Shown: positions 1 to 6,270, counted from the stretch's first letter. The stretch is 6,422 bases of DNA from Oligosphaeraceae bacterium (GCA_012515455.1 JAAYYJ010000317.1:1-6422); one strand, 5' to 3'. Notes: generated by a model from the sequence alone, not told the origin. A program made the numbers and translations.

Positions 1-28
1 TTCCCTCCCCCCTGCCGCTGCCGGGCAC

Positions 29-71
29 AAAAAAAGCACCGGCCCTGCGCGTGTTGCGCGGAGCCGGTGCT
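29..71 (-). terminator. Rho-independent terminator of gap
   Basis: Read on the minus strand, a perfect 9-bp stem (63-71 pairing with 35-43, AGCACCGGC and its complement) encloses a 19-base interior. That interior can fold further through CGCG at 48-51 with CGCG at 57-60. Seven uninterrupted T residues follow directly (the A-run at 29-35 of the plus strand). It begins 19 bases past the gap stop codon. A GC stem plus U-tract immediately after a gene is the standard intrinsic terminator, so gap transcription very likely stops here. The remaining bases 1-28 show nothing I can assign. Confidence 0.93.
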
Positions 72-90
72 GGGATGGAGCTTTATTCAG

Positions 91-1104
91 TTAGCGGCAG
101 CAGCAGCCGCAGGCGCTGATGACCCGGGCCATCTCCAGGACCTTGTTCGAGTAACCCCACTCGTTGTCGTACCAGCTCACGACTTTCACGAAGGTCTTGT
201 CGAGCTGAATGCCGGCGCCTTGGTCGAAAATCGTGGTCCGGGCATCGCCGCGGAAATCCGTGGAGACGACCTTGTCCTCGGTGTAGCCCAGGACGCCTTT
301 CAGCGGGCCTTCTGCAGCCTGCTTCATGGCCTTGCAAATATCTTCGTAGCTGGTCTCCTTCTCGAGTTCGACGGTCAGGTCAACCACTGAGACATCCGAG
401 GTCGGCACCCGTAAAGCCATGCCGGTCAGCTTGCCGTTCAAGGCCGGCAGGACTTTGCCTACCGCTTTGGCAGCACCAGTGCTGGAGGGGATGATGTTCT
501 CCAGAATGCCGCGCCCGCCGCGCCAGTCCTTGTTGGACGGGCCGTCGACGGTCTTCTGGGTGGCAGTGGCGGCGTGCACGGTGGTCATCAGGCCGCGCTT
601 GATGCCGAAGCTGTCATGCAGAACCTTGGCAATCGGGGCCAGGCAGTTGGTGGTGCAGGAGGCATTGGAAATGATGTCCTGGCCAGCGTAGCTGGTATGA
701 TTTACACCATAGACGAACATCGGGGTGCTGTCTTTGGACGGAGCGGACATGATCACCTTCTTGGCCCCGGCAGCGATGTGAGCCCGGGCGGTCTCGTCAG
801 TCAGGAAAAAACCGGTGGATTCAACCACGACTTCCGCGCCGACTTCATTCCATTTCAGATTGGCGGGGTTCTTTTCTGCGGTCAGGCGGATGGGCTTGCC
901 GTTCACGATCATCTTGTCGCCCTCGACCTTGATGTCGCCGTTGAAAATCCCGTGCACGGAGTCATATTTGAGCATATAGGCCAGATATTCGGGCTCCAGC
1001 AAATCGTTGATGCCGACAATTTCAATGTCCTTGAAATTTGCCACTGCGGCCCGAAAAACCATCCGACCAATACGGCCAAAACCATTGATGCCCACTTTTA
1101 CCAT
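91..1104 (-). CDS. gap: Type I glyceraldehyde-3-phosphate dehydrogenase (NAD-dependent, glycolytic)
   Basis: Catalyses reversible oxidation and phosphorylation of glyceraldehyde-3-phosphate to 1,3-bisphosphoglycerate with NAD+, in the cytoplasm, as a homotetramer; glycolysis and gluconeogenesis. The 337-residue product has family length. Visible motifs: the Rossmann signature NGFGRIGR at 7-14, Asp34 in GINDLL (typical of NAD-preferring enzymes), the active site ASCTTNC at 148-154 with catalytic Cys150, His177 in TVHAAT, the SSTGAAKAVGKV loop at 207-218, and WYDNEWGYSN at 311-320. The ATG at 1104 is chosen because AAGGAG stands six bases before it and translation begins MVKVGINGFG as in the family; an in-frame ATG at 1146 would add 14 unrelated residues. 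Transcribed divergently from iorAB, with its own terminator. Odd: the chain ends SACGCCCR, four cysteines in the last six residues, unlike usual GAPDH ends. Function is certain; only the tail is unexplained. Confidence 0.98.
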   Translation of the reverse strand: MVKVGINGFGRIGRMVFRAAVANFKDIEIVGINDLLEPEYLAYMLKYDSVHGIFNGDIKVEGDKMIVNGKPIRLTAEKNPANLKWNEVGAEVVVESTGFFLTDETARAHIAAGAKKVIMSAPSKDSTPMFVYGVNHTSYAGQDIISNASCTTNCLAPIAKVLHDSFGIKRGLMTTVHAATATQKTVDGPSNKDWRGGRGILENIIPSSTGAAKAVGKVLPALNGKLTGMALRVPTSDVSVVDLTVELEKETSYEDICKAMKQAAEGPLKGVLGYTEDKVVSTDFRGDARTTIFDQGAGIQLDKTFVKVVSWYDNEWGYSNKVLEMARVISACGCCCR

Positions 1105-1110
1105 TGTCGT

Positions 1111-1116
1111 CTCCTT
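1111..1116 (-). promoter_or_regulatory. Ribosome binding site of gap
   Basis: AAGGAG on the minus strand, six bases before the ATG at 1104. It decides the start in favour of MVKVGINGFG over the in-frame ATG at 1146. Confidence 0.85.
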
Positions 1117-1158
1117 GATTTGTTGTCGTTTGGGTTTCCGAATCATTCCGAAGAGGCA

Positions 1159-1199
1159 AAATCCGGCTTTTGCTTAATATAATATTCGCCGCCGGATTT
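1159..1199. repeat. Perfect 9-bp inverted repeat bracketing the gap -10 region (operator candidate)
   Basis: AAATCCGGC at 1159-1167 and its exact complement GCCGGATTT at 1191-1199 flank a 23-base AT-rich core (1168-1190) that contains the predicted gap -10 box. The right arm overlaps the predicted -35 box. A dyad in this place is what a repressor operator would look like, but the arm spacing is wider than for many dimeric regulators. The left arm would lie in the 5' leader. No regulator is encoded nearby, so the role is inferred from position only. Confidence 0.5.
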
Positions 1200-1203
1200 A
1201 CAA
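1176..1203 (-). promoter_or_regulatory. Predicted sigma-70-like promoter of gap
   Basis: On the minus strand, TTGTAA (1203-1198, 4 of 6 to TTGACA) and TATATT (1181-1176, 5 of 6 to TATAAT) are separated by 16 bases. The -10 sits in the most AT-rich stretch of the intergenic region. Transcription would start near 1169 and give a leader of about 65 bases before the ATG at 1104. The hexamer match is fair for the -10 and weak for the -35; position and AT-richness are the better arguments. Confidence 0.45.
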
Positions 1204-1305
1204 CAGAAACGCCCGGCAGAGATAAAAAAAGCTGGCAGACAGAGACGAAAACCACCGCAATTACGGCCCTTGGCAACAGAAAAAACGCCGGCAGAGAGCA
1301 AAAAA
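1201..1305. repeat. Imperfect ~31-bp direct repeat pair
   Basis: The copy at 1201-1230 (beginning CAACAGAAACGCCCGGCAGA) and the copy at 1274-1305 (beginning CAACAGAAAAAACGCCGGCA) share their order of blocks: CAACAGAAA, CGCC, GGCAGAGA and an A-run. They differ by a 3-base A insertion, one lost C and a two-base change near the end. The repeat period is about 73 bases. A weaker GGCAGA/AGAGACGAAAA echo lies between them at 1234-1251. The left copy abuts the predicted gap -35. This looks like a local tandem duplication in the region upstream of gap; no function can be assigned. Confidence 0.6.
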
Positions 1306-1372
1306 CTTTTTGTGGCCTGCGGGCTCAGTTTGGCGGGCGGAGCCGCGGGGCGGCGCTGCGGCAGCCTCTGCC

Positions 1373-1448
1373 CGGGCACCGCCAAGTCGTTCCTGCCGAC
1401 GACCTCCAGAACCTCGGCATAATTGGCGATGGCGGCCCGCAGAACCAT
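1373..1448 (-). pseudogene. Decayed N-terminal fragment of a second GAPDH gene
   Basis: Read on the minus strand from 1448, the translation MVLRAAIANYAEVLEVVGR followed by NDL aligns with residues 15-35 of the intact GAPDH next door (MVFRAAVANFKDIEIVGINDL). With one gap, about 13 of 21 positions are identical, in the part of the Rossmann fold that follows GRIGR and ends at the NAD-selecting Asp. DNA similarity continues to about 1373 (GACTTGGCGGTGCCCG against GATTTGCTGGAGCCCG) and then fades. Just upstream, an in-frame TGA (1452-1454) blocks this frame, and the expected NGFGRIGR block is only faintly visible in another frame (DGMR, about 1456-1467). No catalytic ASCTTNC region follows. I infer a remnant of a duplicated or replaced gap in the same orientation as gap. 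Confidence 0.65.
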
Positions 1449-1575
1449 GGGTCAGCCGCATACCATCTTCGGGGCGGAAATGCGAAGCGGCATTTGCATA
1501 TAGGCAAAAAAACATTACCTTAGACAAATAACCTGCAGTTGTTTTCGACTGCTGGCAGCGCAGTATATTCACGAG

Positions 1576-1580
1576 AAGGA
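1576..1580 (+). promoter_or_regulatory. Ribosome binding site of iorA
   Basis: AAGGA within AGAAGGAAG, seven bases before the ATG at 1588. It supports that start, which also gives the family N-terminus leading into GYPGTPSTEI. Confidence 0.8.
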
Positions 1581-1587
1581 AGCATCT

Positions 1588-3348
1588 ATGTCAGTATTGT
1601 TGTCCGGCAACCAGGCCCTCGCCCGCGGAGCCTACGAGAGCGGTGTCAGGGTTGCCTTCGGTTATCCCGGTACGCCTTCCACGGAGATTCTGGAGAATCT
1701 GGGCCAATACGGCCCGGCGGTGTATTGTGAATGGTCTCCGAATGAGAAAGTGGCTTTGGAAGCCGCAGTGGGAGCCAGTATGGCTGGCGCGCGGGTCATT
1801 GTCACCATGAAACACGTCGGGTTGAATGTCGCAGCCGATCCGCTGCTGACTTTGGCTTATATCGGCGTCGAGGGCGGGCTGGTGCTCTGCGTGGCCGACG
1901 ATCCCGGGCAGCATTCTTCCCAGACCGAGCAGGATACCCGGCAGTACGCGCGCCTGGCCAAGGTGCCGCTGCTCGAGCCCTCTGACTCGCAGGAAGCCCG
2001 GGATTTTATGCTCGCGGCCATGGAAATCTCAGAGAAATTCCGCACCCCGGTGATTGTGCGCAGCACCACTCGGGTCAGCCATTCGCGCAGCCTGGTTGAG
2101 ACCGGCGAACGCCGTGTTCCGGAGCGTGCGATTGCTTTCCAGAAAGACCCCTCGCGGCATTGCCCGCTGCCGGTCTGGGGCCGCCGGATGCGGCAGGAAC
2201 TGGAAGAGCGGCAGGCGGCCATGGCTGCCGCAGCCGCAGAATCGCCGGTGAACCGCTGCGAAATGCGCTCGCCCCAGCTGGGCATCATTACCGCCAGCAT
2301 CACCTACCAGTATGTCCGCGAAGTCTTCCCCGAGGCCTCGGTGCTGAAACTGGGCTGGTCGTTCCCGTTCCCGGACCAGCTCCTGCGCGCCTTCGCGCAG
2401 CAAGTCCAGGAGCTGGTGGTGCTGGAGGAACTCGATGATTTCCTGGAAGAGCATGTCCGCGCCCTGGGCCTGAAATGCCGCGGGCGCGAGCTGTTCCCCC
2501 CCTGCGGCGAGCTGTCGGTGGCCAAGCTGCAGGCCGCCAAAGACCGCCTGGAAGGCCGGACAGCAGAGCCCAGAGCTCAGAGCAGATTGCCCGTGCCCGA
2601 GCTGCCTGCCCGCCCGCCCGTCTTCTGCCCCGGCTGCCCGCATCGCGGACTGTTCTACGGCCTGACCAAATTTGATGTGGTGGTTACCGGCGATATCGGC
2701 TGCTACAGCCTGGCTGTCTTCCCGCCCCTGAACCGCACCGATGTGATCTTGTGCATGGGCGGCGGCATTTCCATGGCCCACGGACTGGAGAAGGCCGGCG
2801 AGAAGCGCAAGGTCGTGGGCGTGGTCGGGGACTCGACCTTCTTCCACTCCGGCATCACCGGCCTGCTGGATATCGTCTACAACCGCGGCACTGCCACCAT
2901 TGTGGTGCTGGACAACCGCACCACCGCCATGACCGGTCACCAGGACCACCCCGGCACTGGCCGCACGCTGCAGGGCGAGGAGACCATCGCCGCTTCCATC
3001 GAAGCTATCGGCCGGGCCTGCGGGGTCAGACGGGTCAGAACTGTCAATCCTTACAACCTCAAGGAAGTCCATACCGCCTTGGAGGAGGAGCTGGCGGCGG
3101 CAGAGCCGTCCCTGATCATATCCCGTGCGCCCTGTCCTCTGCATGAACGCAAGCCGGTGGGGCCGCGGCACCGCATTGATCCGCAGAAGTGCCGCCGCTG
3201 CCGGGCCTGCTTGAAGCTGGGCTGTCCAGCCATTGAGAACCACCAGGGTGAAATCCGCATCAACCCGCTGCTCTGTGCCGGTTGCGGCACCTGTGCCGAG
3301 GTCTGCAAATTCCAGGCCATCGGGCCGGTGGGTGAGGAGGGCAAATGA
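1588..3348 (+). CDS. iorA: Indolepyruvate:ferredoxin oxidoreductase, alpha subunit
   Basis: Large subunit of the thiamine-diphosphate enzyme that oxidatively decarboxylates indolepyruvate and other aryl pyruvates to aryl-acetyl-CoA, CO2 and reduced ferredoxin; cytoplasmic and oxygen-sensitive. The 586 residues show the family order: pyrimidine-binding domain with GYPGTPSTEI (25-34) and EWSPNEKVALEAAVGASMAG (48-67; Glu48 is the likely TPP-activating residue), a middle domain to about 330 including a short Ala-rich linker (206-217), FCPGCPHRG at 346-354, the TPP/Mg site GDSTFFHSG (414-422) with LDNRTTAMTGHQDHPGTG (441-458), and a C-terminal two-cluster ferredoxin domain. Cluster ligands are Cys535/538/541/546 and Cys563/566/569/573. 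The second motif ends Cys-Lys rather than the usual Cys-Pro, which should not prevent ligation. It overlaps iorB by four bases, so translation is coupled. Substrate preference within aryl pyruvates cannot be read from sequence. Confidence 0.96.
   Translation: MSVLLSGNQALARGAYESGVRVAFGYPGTPSTEILENLGQYGPAVYCEWSPNEKVALEAAVGASMAGARVIVTMKHVGLNVAADPLLTLAYIGVEGGLVLCVADDPGQHSSQTEQDTRQYARLAKVPLLEPSDSQEARDFMLAAMEISEKFRTPVIVRSTTRVSHSRSLVETGERRVPERAIAFQKDPSRHCPLPVWGRRMRQELEERQAAMAAAAAESPVNRCEMRSPQLGIITASITYQYVREVFPEASVLKLGWSFPFPDQLLRAFAQQVQELVVLEELDDFLEEHVRALGLKCRGRELFPPCGELSVAKLQAAKDRLEGRTAEPRAQSRLPVPELPARPPVFCPGCPHRGLFYGLTKFDVVVTGDIGCYSLAVFPPLNRTDVILCMGGGISMAHGLEKAGEKRKVVGVVGDSTFFHSGITGLLDIVYNRGTATIVVLDNRTTAMTGHQDHPGTGRTLQGEETIAASIEAIGRACGVRRVRTVNPYNLKEVHTALEEELAAAEPSLIISRAPCPLHERKPVGPRHRIDPQKCRRCRACLKLGCPAIENHQGEIRINPLLCAGCGTCAEVCKFQAIGPVGEEGK
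3334..3340 (+). promoter_or_regulatory. Ribosome binding site of iorB inside the iorA end
   Basis: GAGGAGG lies four bases before the iorB ATG and still within the iorA reading frame. With the ATGA overlap (3345-3348) it supports coupled translation of the two subunits. Confidence 0.85.
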
Positions 3349-3938
3349 ACAATATTACCAAAACTTGCAGCCTGATTATGGTCGGCGTAGGCGGGCAGGG
3401 CATCCTGCTGGCCAGCGAGGTCAGTGCCCGGGCGGCGCAGTCCTGCGGCCTGCAGGTGAAGACCAATGAGGTACACGGCATGGCCCAGCGCGGCGGGTCG
3501 GTGACGGCCCAGATCCGTTTCGGGCCGGAAGTGCACAGCCCGCTGGTCCCAGAAGGTACTGCCGATGCATTGCTGGCCCTGGAAGCCATCGAGGCCTTGC
3601 GCGTCCAGCACTTCCTCCGGCCCGACGGGCTGGCGGTAGTCTCGACCCAGAGGGTCATCCCAGTCACGGTCTCTTCCGGCGGGGCGACCTACCCCGAGCC
3701 GGAGCCACTGCTGCGCCGGACTTTCCGGCGCCTGGCCTATATCGATGCTTTGGGCGAGGCCGAAGCCCTGGGTGAAGCCCGGGCCGCGAATATCGTGCTG
3801 CTGGGCGGTCTGGCCCGGCATTTGCCCCTGCCCCTGGATGCCTGGGAGGCGGCGCTCGCGCTCTGCGTGAAAGAAAAGGCGCTGGCCTGCAATATCGCCG
3901 CTTTCCGGCGCGGCCTGGCCTTGAGCGAAGGAATCTAA
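3345..3938 (+). CDS. iorB: Indolepyruvate:ferredoxin oxidoreductase, beta subunit
   Basis: Small (gamma-domain type) subunit that completes the IOR enzyme; in the 2-oxoacid:ferredoxin oxidoreductase superfamily this domain contributes to CoA-dependent turnover. The 197-residue length matches the family. Clear motifs are the glycine-rich loop VGVGGQGILLASEV (13-26), NEVHGMAQRGGSVTAQIRFG (41-60), SPLVPEGTADALLALE (65-80) and the later block AANIVLLGGLARHLPLPLDAW (147-167). The start is the ATG of an ATGA overlap with the iorA stop, behind a strong GAGGAGG. The pairing of the two subunits in one transcript is the usual arrangement, which strengthens both calls. No truncation or frameshift is seen. 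After the stop, two short alternative GC hairpins (3939-3966) lack a T-run, so transcription may continue into the hydrolase gene. Confidence 0.95.
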   Translation: MNNITKTCSLIMVGVGGQGILLASEVSARAAQSCGLQVKTNEVHGMAQRGGSVTAQIRFGPEVHSPLVPEGTADALLALEAIEALRVQHFLRPDGLAVVSTQRVIPVTVSSGGATYPEPEPLLRRTFRRLAYIDALGEAEALGEARAANIVLLGGLARHLPLPLDAWEAALALCVKEKALACNIAAFRRGLALSEGI

Positions 3939-4004
3939 GCCGGCATTCCGGTCTGGCCGGCCCGGACGGCAAAATCAGTCTGTGCGGTATGCATTAGTTT
4001 TTGC

Positions 4005-4010
4005 GGGAGG
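4005..4010 (+). promoter_or_regulatory. Ribosome binding site of the hydrolase gene
   Basis: GGGAGG stands four bases before the ATG at 4015. It favours that start over the in-frame GTG at 3982, which has no purine-rich site before it. Confidence 0.75.
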
Positions 4011-4014
4011 TCTT

Positions 4015-5916
4015 ATGCTCTATCAATGTCTCTGTGCGGCCGCCGAGCGGCTCTCATCGCAATGCCTGGCGTTGCTGCCGGATTTGCCCGCCTGGGAAGC
4101 GGCTCTGCCGGAGCGGCGGCGGGCCTGGCTGGGGATGCTGGGGCTGGACCCGCTGCCCCAGCGCAGCGACCTCGCGCCAGTCATCACCGGTGTAGTCAAG
4201 GAAAAAACCTTTGCCATCCGGAAGCTGCATTTCCAACCCCTGCCGGACTGCCGGGTCACGGCGAATCTGTATATCCCGCTGGACCGTCCCGGCCCTTTCC
4301 CGGCCGTGATCTATGTCTGCGGGCATGCCGGGCCGGCCAAGGTCTGGTATCAGGAGTTCGCGCGCTGGTTCGCCCAGCACGGCTATGCGGTTTTTATCCT
4401 GGACGCCATCCAGATCGGCGAGAACCACGGCATCCACCACGGCACCTGCCATTTCGACCTCTGGCATTGGTACAGCCAGGGGTACTCCCCGGCGGGGATG
4501 GAAGTCTGGACTGCGATGCGGGCCATCGATTATCTGGAGACCCTGCCGGAGATTGATGCCTCCCGGGTGGGCATCACCGGCAATTCCGGCGGCGGCACCA
4601 TTTCCTGGTTTACCGGTGCGGCTGATACGCGGCTGAAGGTCGTGGTGCCGTCCTGCCAGACCGGCAATCTCTTCCAGCATATCTATGACCGCACCATCGA
4701 CGGACATTGCGACTGCTCGTTCTGGGTGAACCACTTGGGCTGGGACCTGCCCGATCTGGCCGCGCTGATCGCACCCCGCCCGCTGATGATCTCCGCCAGC
4801 ACCGAGGATATACTGTTCCGGCCGTATGCCTTCCGCGATGTCTTCCAGCGCGCCCGGCACGTGTACCGCCTCTATGACCAGGAAGAGCATATCCACCTGC
4901 ATGAGGCGGTTAACAAACACGGCCAGACCAGCAAATGCCGACTGGCGCTGTTCTCCTGGTTCGGAAAATTCCTCCAGGGCGACGAGCAGCCGGTCCGGGA
5001 TGATTTTGATGGCGGGAAGCTTCCGGCTGAAAGCCTGTCGGTCTATGCTCCCGGGGAGCAGGCTCCAGCGGGCGACCGCCTGGCCGCAGTGCAGGATTTC
5101 TTTATTCCGCTGCCCTCGGCATCCGTCCCGGAGGAGAAGCAGTCGTTTACCGTCCACCAGGAGCAGTCTTTGCACCGGTTGCGTTCCTTGACCTTCAACA
5201 ACCTGCTTAACAGCCTGCGCACGTTTCCGCAATGGAAATTCCGTCCCCAGGGGCAGACGGATGAATTCCTGTACCGGACCTTCGAATTCTGTTCTGAACC
5301 GGAGATGCCCATCCGTCTGCAGGTCGCCTTGCCGCTGCAGTACTCTGCGCCCCGCAAGATGCTGCTGGGGCCATTGTCACCGGAGGCACGCTCCTCATTT
5401 ATCCTGCGCGGGTCTGACCTGGATGAAGCCAACGGCCGGCATATCCGCGGCTGCGTCGAAGTGCGCGGCACCGGCGCTACGTCCATCGGCACCGGACTGC
5501 AGTGGACCTGCCGCCGCGCCTTCCCCTTGGTCGGGCAGACGCTCTACGAACGGCAGACGCTCGATCTGCTGCAGGCCGGCAGGGTGGCCCGCGAAGCTAT
5601 TCCCGCTCTGACCGGGCTCTACTATTTCGGTGCCGGAGCATCCGCCGCCCTGGCCATCTATGCTGCACTGCTGGACCCGGAGTGCCGGGGCGTGGTGCTG
5701 AAGCAGCCGGTGGTCACGCACTGGAATGCCGGACCGGAGTTCCTGAATGTCCTAAAGACCGGCGACCTGCCGCATAATGCCGCACTGCTGCTGCCCAAGA
5801 GCATCGCGTTCATCGGTGAAGTTCCCCCGGAGTACCAGTTCCTCTTCCCGCTGGCGGCGAAGCTGGGCTGCCCGGAGGCAGTCTCTGCAGCCGCAACGTT
5901 TGCCGACTGGGGCTGA
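4015..5916 (+). CDS. Two-domain alpha/beta-hydrolase, acetyl-xylan-esterase/dienelactone-hydrolase-like
   Basis: Probable serine esterase of 633 residues; likely cleaves an ester on a carbohydrate or other small substrate, but the substrate is not readable. N-terminal domain (about 55-322): a VTANLYIPLDRPGPFPAVIYVCGH entry (81-104; oxyanion region), then GYAVFILDAIQIGENHG (123-139), the nucleophile elbow GNSGGG with Ser191 (189-194), IAPRPLMIS (252-260) followed by the likely acid Asp265, and a His-rich stretch 292-302 where the catalytic His should lie. This order matches the AXE1/Abhydrolase_7 type. The C-terminal part (about 380-633) looks like a second, decayed hydrolase fold: LYYFGAGASAAL (535-546) sits where an elbow should be but has Gly541 at the nucleophile place. 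Starting at the upstream GTG (3982) would add 11 residues, making a signal-peptide-like N-terminus; the ribosome site argues for 4015. It follows iorB by 76 bases in the same direction and may share its transcript. Confidence 0.8.
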   Translation: MLYQCLCAAAERLSSQCLALLPDLPAWEAALPERRRAWLGMLGLDPLPQRSDLAPVITGVVKEKTFAIRKLHFQPLPDCRVTANLYIPLDRPGPFPAVIYVCGHAGPAKVWYQEFARWFAQHGYAVFILDAIQIGENHGIHHGTCHFDLWHWYSQGYSPAGMEVWTAMRAIDYLETLPEIDASRVGITGNSGGGTISWFTGAADTRLKVVVPSCQTGNLFQHIYDRTIDGHCDCSFWVNHLGWDLPDLAALIAPRPLMISASTEDILFRPYAFRDVFQRARHVYRLYDQEEHIHLHEAVNKHGQTSKCRLALFSWFGKFLQGDEQPVRDDFDGGKLPAESLSVYAPGEQAPAGDRLAAVQDFFIPLPSASVPEEKQSFTVHQEQSLHRLRSLTFNNLLNSLRTFPQWKFRPQGQTDEFLYRTFEFCSEPEMPIRLQVALPLQYSAPRKMLLGPLSPEARSSFILRGSDLDEANGRHIRGCVEVRGTGATSIGTGLQWTCRRAFPLVGQTLYERQTLDLLQAGRVAREAIPALTGLYYFGAGASAALAIYAALLDPECRGVVLKQPVVTHWNAGPEFLNVLKTGDLPHNAALLLPKSIAFIGEVPPEYQFLFPLAAKLGCPEAVSAAATFADWG

Positions 5917-6029
5917 GCGGCTCCCCGGCTGCAGCCGGCACGAGGTTATTCTCCCCCTGGCTGGCAGCAGGGCAGGATTTTCCCGATTATTCCGCGGCAG
6001 CCTGTCACCGATCAGCACACCAGAATCCT

Positions 6030-6213
6030 GGTTAAGGTGCGAAATCTGGTGCTGAGCACTTTCAGACTGCCGTATGTGGTCCAGGCTTGAAATTGACCCA
6101 TAACCGCTCTGGCGCTGGCAACGCCGCGCCCTGCTGGAGCACTACCGGGTGCTTGACCAACCCAACCACTCTGGCAAAGCTCTTTTTCCAGCACCAATCT
6201 TCGCACCTTCACC
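6030..6213. repeat. Inverted-repeat pair, 25-bp arms, possible small non-coding element
   Basis: The left arm 6030-6054 (GGTTAAGGTGCGAA then TGGTGCTG) and the reverse complement of the right arm 6189-6213 (GGTGAAGGTGCGAA then TGGTGCTG) agree at 21 of 25 positions, with mismatches at arm positions 4 and 15-17. The 134 bases between have no gene. The layout resembles a MITE or the ends of an insertion sequence whose interior was lost. I see no target-site duplication at the flanks. Part of the left arm can also pair with 6013-6024 (CAGCACACCAGA against TCTGGTGCTG), so a purely structural RNA role is another option. Confidence 0.5.
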
Positions 6214-6270
6214 ATTTTGAGTCAGTGATGCCACTGCTGCCATGGTCCGCCTCCGCCGCTCCTCGCGCAC

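Larger units (their letters stand above)
1204..1587. other. Divergent intergenic region between gap and iorA, mostly without genes
   Basis: Besides the direct repeats and the GAPDH remnant, this stretch has no credible gene. Toward iorA there are AT-rich patches: an A-run at 1506-1512, TAGACA at 1521-1526 (5 of 6 to a -35, but no matching -10 at 17 bases) and TATATT at 1564-1569 (5 of 6 to a -10). A start driven by the latter would fall at the ribosome site, leaving almost no leader, so I do not call an iorA promoter. It must nevertheless lie in about 1480-1575. A CAAAAA/TTTTTG dyad (1299-1312) follows only a weak GC stem on the minus strand and is not a good terminator. Confidence 0.5.

Noticed and set aside
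1105..1146. Longer GAPDH start at 1146
   Set aside because: It would add 14 residues absent from the family and would read through the AAGGAG site of the start at 1104.
1299..1312. CAAAAA/TTTTTG dyad as a minus-strand terminator
   Set aside because: The GC stem before it (GCC/GGC) is only three base pairs, too weak for a confident call.
1310..1531. Plus-strand small frame in the intergenic region
   Set aside because: Arg/Ala-rich translation, no ribosome site, and it overlaps the better-supported GAPDH remnant on the other strand.
2029..3243. 404-codon open frame antisense to iorA
   Set aside because: It opposes a gene with unmistakable family motifs along its whole length. Long antisense frames are expected in GC-rich coding DNA, and its translation resembles nothing I know.
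3939..3966. GC hairpins after iorB as a terminator
   Set aside because: Two short alternative stems (GCCGGC with GCCGGC; TCCGG with CCGGA) exist, but no T-run follows and such stems are common at this GC content.
4054..5232. 392-codon open frame antisense to the hydrolase gene
   Set aside because: A composition shadow of the sense gene, which carries the GNSGGG elbow and a proper ribosome site.
5925..5938. CCGGCTGCAGCCGG palindrome as the hydrolase terminator
   Set aside because: There is no loop and no T-run after it, so it does not fit an intrinsic terminator.
6012..6215. Minus-strand 67-codon frame starting MVKV, as in GAPDH
   Set aside because: Only the first four residues agree; the rest shows no Rossmann motif, and its ends coincide with the inverted-repeat arms.
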